Shown: positions 6,288 through 12,699 of the stretch, in pieces
How positions within the stretch are numbered: the stretch's first letter is position 1
Layout: every line of letters begins with the position of its first letter
Origin: Comchoanobacter sp040266255
GTDB taxonomy: Bacteria; Pseudomonadota; Gammaproteobacteria; Comchoanobacterales; Comchoanobacteraceae
Assembly (NCBI GenBank): GCA_040266255.1
Contig: JBDQEV010000022.1
Span: forward strand, 1 to 16,216
DNA: 16,216 nucleotides
Direction of reading: 5' to 3'
Made by a program: the position numbers and the translations under genes
Notes under the pieces: model-generated
The model's database searches: none
Told to the model about the DNA's origin: nothing
The model's input: the letters and a program-made list of their open reading frames with translations, nothing else

Positions 6288-6848
6288 ATGAACTTTAAAA
6301 CAGGTCTTTTATCTACACTTGCGGTTTGTGGTTTTGTCGCTGCTGACCATACTGAGGTTACTTTAGCTAGATCATTTGGAGCTGGCTCCAAGGTCGTTAA
6401 GCAATCCCATAATATTGATGGTGAGTGCCATAGCGCTGACTGCCGTGGAGAGTATGTATTTAATGCGCTTAAGCTTGGTGTAAATCAAATTTTAACAGAG
6501 TCAGAAAATGGTGCTTTTTATGCGGGGGCTGCAATTCTTTTTCCACATGATAGCTATGAAGGTGAGGCCCATAGTCTTATGGTAGAAGCTAAGGCTGGTG
6601 GAATTGTGAAGGGAAGAGAGTTTGATAACTTTTCATTAAAAACAGGTTTTGCTGGTCAGTTCGCTTTTAGTGGTGATCATTCTGGCTTCTCAAGTGCTTT
6701 AGAAATTGGTAGTCGCTATCATCTTTCAGATGAGTCATCTATTGATTTTGATCTTTCTATTCCAACTTCTGAGAATGGATTTGTTGCACTCAATATTGGT
6801 TTTGCAAAATCTATTTCTTCTTTAGAGAAGTTATATTCAGGTCAGTAA
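6288..6848 (+). CDS. exported protein, putative small outer-membrane beta-barrel, paralogue of the 7187 gene
   Basis: The 186-residue protein has a signal peptide with cleavage near FVAA/DHTEV. It aligns with the product at 7187 through several blocks: TEVTLARSFG with TEVTVGATKG; LKLGVNQILTESENGAFYAG with VKLGLNYLFEGSEKGKFYLG; SALEIGSRYHLSDESSIDFD with SSVELGARYNVSDSSAVDLG; and VALNIGFAKSI with LAFNAGYAKAI. These look like matching barrel strands and turns, so the pair arose by duplication. It carries an extra loop with two cysteines (ECHSADCR, near residues 46-53) absent from its paralogue, which could form a disulfide in the periplasm or at the surface, and a C-terminal extension after the last strand. 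AGAGAG precedes the ATG. It is flanked by its own promoter and terminator. Function unknown. Confidence 0.8.
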   Translation: MNFKTGLLSTLAVCGFVAADHTEVTLARSFGAGSKVVKQSHNIDGECHSADCRGEYVFNALKLGVNQILTESENGAFYAGAAILFPHDSYEGEAHSLMVEAKAGGIVKGREFDNFSLKTGFAGQFAFSGDHSGFSSALEIGSRYHLSDESSIDFDLSIPTSENGFVALNIGFAKSISSLEKLYSGQ

Positions 6849-6862
6849 TTGATTATTGAAAT

Positions 6863-6898
6863 AACCCCTGAGTGAGCTTTTTCACCAGGGGTTTTTTT
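6863..6898 (+). terminator. intrinsic terminator after the 6288 gene
   Basis: AACCCCTG (6863-6870) pairs with CAGGGGTT (6886-6893). An inner GTGA/TCAC stem (6872-6875, 6882-6885) extends it, and seven T residues follow (6892-6898). Confidence 0.92.
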
Positions 6899-7133
6899 AT
6901 TGCCTGTTTATGATAGTCGTAATAGGTGTATGTTATTTGTGATGCTTATACTTGGGTTAAAGCCTTATCGTTGAAAAGCTAGTAGGTGATTTGGGGTTTG
7001 TAGTGTTGAGTTTGTGAAGCAAAGTGGCTCATATGATAGATTTTTTTAAGCAGTGAATCACTCATTGGTAAGGTATTTGTCGCTATAAAACCTCTAAGTT
7101 GATGAATAAAATAATATTTATTTAATGTTTTTG
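6899..7133 (+). other. AT-rich intergenic stretch without a recognisable gene
   Basis: Part of the 338-bp gap between exported-protein genes. I see no coding frame with a ribosome site, no RNA fold and no repeat. An open frame on the minus strand crosses it, but it mostly opposes the 7187 gene and has no support. Confidence 0.5.
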
Positions 7134-7161
7134 TTGGCAATGTATAGTTTGGTTGTATTAT
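7134..7161 (+). promoter_or_regulatory. promoter of the 7187 exported-protein gene
   Basis: TTGGCA (7134-7139), a 16-bp spacer and TATTAT (7156-7161) predict a start near 7168. That lies inside the upstream in-frame ATG (7166), which argues that translation begins at 7187. Confidence 0.6.
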
Positions 7162-7186
7162 ATGTATGATTTTTAATGAGAATAAT

Positions 7187-7777
7187 ATGAATAATAAAAT
7201 CTTAGTAATGCTATCTGTAGCAAATTTAGCTTTTGCTGGTACAACTGAAGTAACAGTTGGTGCTACAAAAGGTGTTGTGTTTGAGCCAAGGCAGCAAGGT
7301 GAGCTCTTTGGTGTTTCAAACAAAGATGGTGAAGTTAAACTTAGAGAGTTTGCAGCAAGTGAATACAATGGTGTTAAGCTTGGTTTAAACTACCTATTTG
7401 AAGGCAGTGAAAAAGGTAAGTTTTATCTTGGTACTGCTTATACATTACCTTCATTTGTAGAAGTTCAGCAGAGTAGAGAAATGCCAGTGGCTATGATGTC
7501 TGAAGAGTTATCTCCAATTGGCTACTTTGAGTTAAAAGGTGGTTACTTATGCAAAATTGGATCATCTGATTTTGATGCAAGAATTGGTGTTATCAGTACT
7601 GCAAACCTATACGGTGAAGATGGTTTGAGAGAAGATGCTACAACTGGTAGCTCTGTTGAGTTAGGTGCTCGATACAATGTTAGTGATAGCTCAGCTGTAG
7701 ACTTAGGTGTTGCTGTACCTGTATCTGGTTCAGGAACGCTTGCGTTTAACGCTGGTTATGCTAAAGCAATTGCTTAA
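7187..7777 (+). CDS. exported protein, putative small outer-membrane beta-barrel, paralogue of the 6288 gene
   Basis: The 196-residue protein begins with a signal peptide (MNNKILVMLSVANLAFA, cleavage before GTTEV). An in-frame ATG at 7166 would add MIFNENN ahead of it, but it lies at or before the predicted transcript start and would spoil the signal peptide, so 7187, preceded by GAGA, is chosen. The mature sequence has alternating strands such as VKLGLNYLFE, KFYLGTAYTLP, FELKGGYLCKIG, SSVELGARYNV, AVDLGVAVPV and LAFNAGYAKAIA, without membrane helices. It is clearly homologous to the 6288 product in its first strand, the LKLG block and the last three strands. The central loop is Met/Glu-rich (REMPVAMMSEELS). 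It has its own promoter and terminator. Function unknown; the outer-membrane location is inferred from signal peptide and strand pattern. Confidence 0.8.
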   Translation: MNNKILVMLSVANLAFAGTTEVTVGATKGVVFEPRQQGELFGVSNKDGEVKLREFAASEYNGVKLGLNYLFEGSEKGKFYLGTAYTLPSFVEVQQSREMPVAMMSEELSPIGYFELKGGYLCKIGSSDFDARIGVISTANLYGEDGLREDATTGSSVELGARYNVSDSSAVDLGVAVPVSGSGTLAFNAGYAKAIA

Positions 7778-7796
7778 TTGTTTCGCATAAAATAGG

Positions 7797-7821
7797 AAAG
7801 GATCTTTTTAGAGCCTTTTTT
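7797..7821 (+). terminator. intrinsic terminator after the 7187 gene
   Basis: AAAGG (7797-7801) pairs with CCTTT (7814-7818) and, past one A-G mismatch, TC (7803-7804) with GA (7811-7812). A T-run to 7821 follows. Confidence 0.75.
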
Positions 7822-7874
7822 ATTGGTGATAAATTTTATGTAAGTTGTTATCCTTGGGGTAAAAGGGAGTAAAT

Positions 7875-8690
7875 GTGACCAGTAAACGATTAACGATTAT
7901 AGCAACACCCATTGGTAATTTGAGTGATTTGTCACCGGGTATGGTCAGTGCTATTTCAAAGTGTGAGTTACTACTTTGTGAGTCTATTTCGGCAGCACAA
8001 AGGCTTTGTCAGTATGCAGAGATCAAAACACCACGACTTGTGCGTTATTTTTCAAAGAATGAAAAAGAGGTGATTCGTTTGTTGCAGAAGTCTAGTGAGG
8101 TTGAGATTGGATTAATCAGTGATGCAGGTACGCCACTGATCTCTGATCCTGGTTATGAGGTTGTACGCTTATTTCATAAATCTGGGTGGAAAGTCAATAC
8201 GGTTCCAGGGCCATCAGCAGTGATTAGTGCGCTGGTATTGAGTGGAATGCCTACAGATTCTTTTACATTTCATGGATTTTTGCCTCCTAAATCTGTTGCT
8301 AGACAAAAAGTATTGATTAAAATTGCTCAGCAGGGCCTAACTTGGGTTGCCTATGAGTCTCCTAGGCGAATTTTAGGATTGTGTGAAGATGTCAATCATG
8401 TTTTTGGTGCTTTACATGAGGTATGTGTGATTAAAGAGATGACAAAGGTTCATGAAACAATGTTCAGAGGCGATGTAGGAAGTGTCATCAAAATGTTGCA
8501 AGAGGCGAACTTAAAAGGTGAGTTTGTGATTGTAGGAAAAGGCAGTAATGAAGTAGGCCAGTGGGAAAAGACTGCTGTCATGCTGAGAAAAGAGATTTCC
8601 ATTGCAAAGGCTTCTTCTTTAACAGCAGAAATCTATAATATTTCTAAATCTTCAGTTTATCGTTACTTACTAGGGTCTGAAAAGTCATAA
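7875..8690 (+). CDS. rsmI: 16S rRNA (cytidine-1402 2'-O-) methyltransferase RsmI
   Basis: This tetrapyrrole-methylase-fold enzyme uses S-adenosylmethionine to methylate the 2'-hydroxyl of C1402 in 16S rRNA, near the decoding centre. The 271 residues show the family pattern: IIATPIGNLSDL (8-19), SDAGTPLISDPG (82-93), VPGPSA (110-115), GFLPPKS (134-140), ESPRRI (161-166) and KGEFVIVG (214-221), then a C-terminal helical domain. Against E. coli RsmI, the usually conserved EDTRHT block reads ESISAA at 36-41, so Asp, Thr and Arg are missing and activity may be altered. Translation starts at GTG 7875, chosen because GGGAG lies 6 nt upstream; an overlapping ATG at 7873 runs straight into TGA. The rsmI-rnpB order is known in other gammaproteobacteria. 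It follows the exported-protein cluster after a terminator. Confidence 0.93.
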   Translation: MTSKRLTIIATPIGNLSDLSPGMVSAISKCELLLCESISAAQRLCQYAEIKTPRLVRYFSKNEKEVIRLLQKSSEVEIGLISDAGTPLISDPGYEVVRLFHKSGWKVNTVPGPSAVISALVLSGMPTDSFTFHGFLPPKSVARQKVLIKIAQQGLTWVAYESPRRILGLCEDVNHVFGALHEVCVIKEMTKVHETMFRGDVGSVIKMLQEANLKGEFVIVGKGSNEVGQWEKTAVMLRKEISIAKASSLTAEIYNISKSSVYRYLLGSEKS

Positions 8691-8720
8691 TGTTTTCTTC
8701 TCATTGCAGAGATATTATTG

Positions 8721-8726
8721 TATACT
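8721..8726 (+). promoter_or_regulatory. -10 element of rnpB
   Basis: TATACT ends 7 bp before the predicted 5' end of RNase P RNA at 8734. No good -35 hexamer is visible at the right spacing; TTCTCA (8698-8703) is the best candidate. Confidence 0.45.
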
Positions 8727-8733
8727 AAATATA

Positions 8734-9054
8734 GTGGAAAGCTAAGTAGTCGCTGGTGTTAAGCCAGAGGAAAGTCCGGGCTCCACAAAGCAAGGTGCCA
8801 GGTAATACCTGGACAGCGTAAGCTGATGGATAGTGCCACAGAAAATATACCGCCGAAAGGTAAGGGTGAAAAGGTGCGGTAAGAGCGCACCGTGATTAAG
8901 GTAACTTAATTAGCAGGGTAAACCCCACCTGGAGCAAGATCAAGTATAGGTTGTGAGCTTTGCACAAGCCTGGGTAGATTGCTTGAGCCTATGGGTGACT
9001 TTAGGCCTAGATAAATGACTGCTCTCGACAGAACCCGGCTTATCGGCTTTCCAC
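8734..9054 (+). ncRNA. rnpB: RNase P RNA, bacterial type A
   Basis: This is the catalytic RNA of RNase P, which removes tRNA 5' leaders. The ends pair as helix P1, GTGGAAAGC (8734-8742) with GCTTTCCAC (9046-9054). The universal segments are present in order: GAGGAAAGTCCGGGCTCC, GTGCCAGGTAATACCTGG, GGTAAGGGTGAAA, GGTGCGGTAAGAGCGCACC, GCAGGGTAAACCCCACC, GATTGCTTGAGCC and ACAGAACCCGGCTTATCGG. At about 321 nt it is shorter than the 377-nt E. coli RNA. P3 is a minimal CTGG/CCAG hairpin, and where E. coli has P12 there is only GCCGAAAGGT. No terminator is visible between it and the antiporter gene 24 nt downstream. Ends are approximate by a few bases. Confidence 0.97.
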
Positions 9055-9078
9055 CCATGTTTGATAAGTGAGATAGAA

Positions 9079-10242
9079 ATGACATTTCTGACAGTGATGT
9101 TTGTTGTCTTTGCAGGGGCTGCCCTGTTGTCCACTTTTGCGCTATTTTCTCGCCAATCATTAATTATTTCTTATATTATTTTAGGTGTAGCATTAGGTCC
9201 TTGGGGGTTTGATGTGATTCCAGAGACTCATTTTATTGAAGAGATCGGTGATGTTGGTGTTATCTTTTTGCTTTTTTTATTAGGCATGCATCTAGATCCA
9301 CTTGGGATGATGGAAAAGATCTCCAAGTCTGCGTGGGTAGCACTATTGAGTTCGATTGCATTCATGTCATTGGGGTATGGAGTAGCAATGCTGTTTGAGC
9401 TACCATTTACTGATCGAATTGTGCTTGGGCTCTCAATGATGTTTTCCTCAACGATTATTTCATTGAAATTATTGCCAAGTGGATTGGTTTATAATAACCC
9501 AGTATCTGAATATATGATCAGTATATTATTGATACAAGATTTATTAGCAATGTTTTCCTTATTGATTATCCCTATGATTGGTGGCGATGGTCTGAGTATT
9601 ATAGCACTTGCAAAACCCTTTATTGCGTTGCCTATGGTGATTGTAATTAGTTTTGTAATTGAAAACCTTATTTTATCAAAGTTATTTAATTTATTTGAAA
9701 AGAATAGGGAGTATCTGTTCTTGCTCGCAATAGCATGGTGCTTGAGTGTTTCTGAATTATGTCACTTTATGGGGTTGTCTCATGAAATTGGTGCATTTAT
9801 TGCAGGGGTTACGCTTGCATCAGATAGTCGGGTTTCATTATACTTGGCTAAGGCACTTGAGCCTTTACGTGACTTCTTCTTAGTGATGTTTTTCTTCTCA
9901 GTTGGAGCATCGTATAACTTTGGAATGTTAGATATTGTATTATGGCCAACATTGATTTCTGTATTAATTGTATTACTATTTAAGCCTTATGCATTCAGGA
10001 TATTGATGGTGCAAATTGGGGAAACATTAGATGAAGGCTGGGAGTTAGGTTCAAGGTTAGGGCAAGGGAGTGAGTTCTCATTGCTGTTGTCTAAAGTGGC
10101 ACTTTCAGCTGGTGTGTTAAGTTTTGAAGGCGCTTCTATTATTCAAGGCGTAGCGGTTCTTTCATTTATCATATCATCATTTATGGTGGTGAGGTACTTT
10201 TCAACATCCATTGCTTCAAAAGTGGATATTGAATCGACATAA
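9079..10242 (+). CDS. CPA2-family cation/proton antiporter, membrane domain only
   Basis: The 387-residue inner-membrane protein has about 12 hydrophobic segments and the hallmarks of the monovalent cation:proton antiporter-2 family (KefB/KefC-like transporters). These are ISYIILGVALGPWGF (30-44) in the first helices, GDVGVIFLLFLLGMHL (57-72), the ion-site pair LIQDLLAM with Asp154, and GAFIAGVTLAS and FFFSVGAS in the second half. It ends just after the membrane domain and has no cytosolic TrkA-N/RCK nucleotide-binding domain, unlike E. coli KefB/KefC (about 600 residues). The ion is probably K+ or Na+ but cannot be read from sequence. Start ATG 9079 is preferred to an in-frame TTG at 9061 because it carries GAGATAGAA immediately upstream, the same string found before lpdA. 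It is 14 nt from aceE and appears to be the first gene of the pyruvate dehydrogenase operon. Confidence 0.88.
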   Translation: MTFLTVMFVVFAGAALLSTFALFSRQSLIISYIILGVALGPWGFDVIPETHFIEEIGDVGVIFLLFLLGMHLDPLGMMEKISKSAWVALLSSIAFMSLGYGVAMLFELPFTDRIVLGLSMMFSSTIISLKLLPSGLVYNNPVSEYMISILLIQDLLAMFSLLIIPMIGGDGLSIIALAKPFIALPMVIVISFVIENLILSKLFNLFEKNREYLFLLAIAWCLSVSELCHFMGLSHEIGAFIAGVTLASDSRVSLYLAKALEPLRDFFLVMFFFSVGASYNFGMLDIVLWPTLISVLIVLLFKPYAFRILMVQIGETLDEGWELGSRLGQGSEFSLLLSKVALSAGVLSFEGASIIQGVAVLSFIISSFMVVRYFSTSIASKVDIEST

Positions 10243-10256
10243 CTTGATGGAAAGAG

Positions 10257-12698
10257 ATGGAAACAAAATTAAATCAGGAAGATTTACAGGACTGGCAAGC
10301 AGCAATTGAAGTTTTAGAACAAGAAAAAGGACATGGGTATACAGCTGAACTACTGCAGTACTTAAAGCAGAATCTCAGGCATCATATGCACTGGAACACA
10401 CCTTGTGTAAGCTACCAAATTAATCTTGAGATGATTCAGAAGACTTCTGAGCTTATTCGTTGGAATGCTGCTCAAATCGTTAATCAAGCAAGTCATTATG
10501 GCAGCGAGTTGGGCGGTCATATTTCAACATATGCATCATGTGCGACATTATATGATATTGGTTTTGCATATTTCTTTAGAGGCTCTGATCAGGAACCAGG
10601 CGATTTGGTGTTATATCAGGGGCATGCTTCACCAGGAATTTATGCACGTTCATATTTAGAAGGCGTTATCAGTCGTACGCAAATTGAATACTTCAGAAGA
10701 GAGTCTACAGGAAAGGGCGTATCATCATATCCTCACCCATGGTTAATGCCAAACTACTGGCAATTTCCTACTGTATCAATGGGGCTTGGGCCACTTCAGG
10801 GTATTTATCATGCTAGGCTTTTGAAGTATCTGTATGCTAGAGAGTTACTTGAAGATAAAGGCAGAAAGGTTTGGGTGTTCTGTGGTGATGGCGAAATGGA
10901 TGAGGTGGAGTCTATTGGTGCACTGGGTGTTGCGAGTCGAGAGCATCTTGATAATCTGATTTTTGTCATCAATTGTAATCTGGTGCGTTTAGATGGTCCT
11001 TGTAGAGGGAATAGCTCAATCATAAAAGAGTTAACACAATACTTTGAAGGTTTTGGTTGGGACGTGGTTAAGGTCATTTGGTCACAATACTGGTTGGAAT
11101 TGGTAGAGAAAGACTCAACTGGCCAGCTTAAGAAAGACTTGATGGCATTGATTGACGGTGAAATACAGCATATGTATGCAACCGAAGATGGAGTAAAGTC
11201 ATGGCTTTTAAGTCAGCCATATTCTGGCATTGTTAAAGACTGGAAAGATGAAGATTTTAAAAAGTTAGTTGCAGGAGGGCACGATCCTCAATTGGTTGCA
11301 AACGCTTATGCCAAAGCAGTTCAGTCAACTAAGCCTTGTGTCGTGTTAGTCATGTCAGAAAAAGGACACTTATTGCCACAAGTAGCTAGCTCAAATCGTT
11401 CGCATAATCAAAAGTCTTTATCTGAGCTGCAGCTTAAAGATTATTTAGAGCACTTGCCTACACTGCCACAAGATGTGAAGTTGAATGATTTTTATCACCC
11501 AGGCGATAACGATGCCGTAAAGTTTTTACATTCAACACGAGAAAGTTTAGGTGGTTTTTTACCAAAAAGAGCAGAGAGCGGTCCACCATTAAGTGTTCCA
11601 AAATTAACGCTATTTCAGCCATTATTAGATGGGAGCACGGATCGAGAGTATTCCACGACAATGGCATTTGTGCGGTTTTTATCTCTTTTGTTAAGGGATA
11701 AAGGCATTAAAGACTTTGTTGTGCCAATTATTGCTGATGAAGGTCGAACGTTAGGTATGGAGGGACTGTTTAGACAGATTGGCATATACTCTAGTGTTGG
11801 ACAGAAGTACCAGCCACATGATGCTCAGCAAGTGAGTTCGTATAAAGAGTCTAAAACAGGGCAGTTATTACAAGAAGGGATCAATGAAGCAGGAGCAATA
11901 ACCAGTTGGCTATGTGCTGCAACTTCATACTCTGTGAATGATCTAACTTTGGTGCCATTCTATATCTATTATTCTATGTTCGGATTTCAAAGAGTTGGTG
12001 ATGAGATATGGGCTGCATTTGATAGTCGTGCTAGAGGTTTCCTAATCGGAGCAACTGCAGGTAGAACAACTCTGGGTGGAGAGGGGCTACAGCATAATGA
12101 TGCAACCAGTCATCTGATTGCATCAACGATACCGTCATGTAAAAGTTATGACCCGTGTTATGGCTATGAGCTTGCCGTCATTTTACAATACGGCATGGTA
12201 GAAATGTATGAGCAGCAAAAAGATGTGTTTTATTATATTACAGTCATGAATGAAAATTATGCACACCCTCAAATGCCCATAGGGATTGAAGATGATATTC
12301 TATCAGGTTTATATGTCATAGATGATGTTGATAACCCATCTGTGGAAATACTTGCATCAGGTACGCTGTTACTTGAAGCACGCTCTGCTGCAAAAGTATT
12401 ATTGGATGAAGGAATAAGTGTAAGGGTTTGGAGTGTAACAAGTTGGTCTGAGGCTGCACGTCATGCAGATAAAAGTCCTAATTGGTTAAGTAGCAAGATG
12501 ACTGGGCAGCAAGTTTTTGCTGTATCGGATTACGTTACATCAGTTCCTGGATTGTTGAGAGAATATATTCAACAGCCATTTCACACGCTTGGTACAGATG
12601 GCCATGGACTAAGCGATACAAGAGAGGCATTGCGTGAACATTTTGCAGTTTCAAAACAGGCTATTGTGAGTAAAATTAAGGCATCAATGAGGGAATAG
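10257..12698 (+). CDS. aceE: pyruvate dehydrogenase E1 component, homodimeric type
   Basis: This thiamine-diphosphate enzyme decarboxylates pyruvate and reductively acetylates the lipoyl group of E2. The 813 residues are homologous along the whole length to E. coli AceE (about 887). The ThDP/Mg site is GDGEMDE (210-216) with FVINCNLVRLDGP (236-248). The equivalent of catalytic Glu571 is Glu544 in LQEGINEAG. Active-site histidines are retained in SSNRSHNQ (His383, E. coli His407) and GLQHNDATSH (His613, E. coli His640). The loop before His383, GMGDAAEGKN in E. coli, is strongly altered (LLPQVASSN), and the C-terminal domain is about 20 residues shorter with a further deletion near residue 750. 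It is translated from ATG 10257 behind GGAAAGAG, 14 nt after the antiporter, and is followed after 1 nt by aceF, suggesting translational coupling. No PdhR-type regulator gene is nearby. Confidence 0.97.
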   Translation: METKLNQEDLQDWQAAIEVLEQEKGHGYTAELLQYLKQNLRHHMHWNTPCVSYQINLEMIQKTSELIRWNAAQIVNQASHYGSELGGHISTYASCATLYDIGFAYFFRGSDQEPGDLVLYQGHASPGIYARSYLEGVISRTQIEYFRRESTGKGVSSYPHPWLMPNYWQFPTVSMGLGPLQGIYHARLLKYLYARELLEDKGRKVWVFCGDGEMDEVESIGALGVASREHLDNLIFVINCNLVRLDGPCRGNSSIIKELTQYFEGFGWDVVKVIWSQYWLELVEKDSTGQLKKDLMALIDGEIQHMYATEDGVKSWLLSQPYSGIVKDWKDEDFKKLVAGGHDPQLVANAYAKAVQSTKPCVVLVMSEKGHLLPQVASSNRSHNQKSLSELQLKDYLEHLPTLPQDVKLNDFYHPGDNDAVKFLHSTRESLGGFLPKRAESGPPLSVPKLTLFQPLLDGSTDREYSTTMAFVRFLSLLLRDKGIKDFVVPIIADEGRTLGMEGLFRQIGIYSSVGQKYQPHDAQQVSSYKESKTGQLLQEGINEAGAITSWLCAATSYSVNDLTLVPFYIYYSMFGFQRVGDEIWAAFDSRARGFLIGATAGRTTLGGEGLQHNDATSHLIASTIPSCKSYDPCYGYELAVILQYGMVEMYEQQKDVFYYITVMNENYAHPQMPIGIEDDILSGLYVIDDVDNPSVEILASGTLLLEARSAAKVLLDEGISVRVWSVTSWSEAARHADKSPNWLSSKMTGQQVFAVSDYVTSVPGLLREYIQQPFHTLGTDGHGLSDTREALREHFAVSKQAIVSKIKASMRE

Positions 12699-12699
12699 T

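Noticed and set aside
6979..7368. 129-residue open frame on the minus strand
   Set aside because: About half lies opposite the well-supported exported-protein gene at 7187, it has no ribosome site, and its composition is that of a shadow frame.
8906..9160. Open frames on the minus strand across rnpB
   Set aside because: They are antisense to conserved RNase P RNA and show no protein features.
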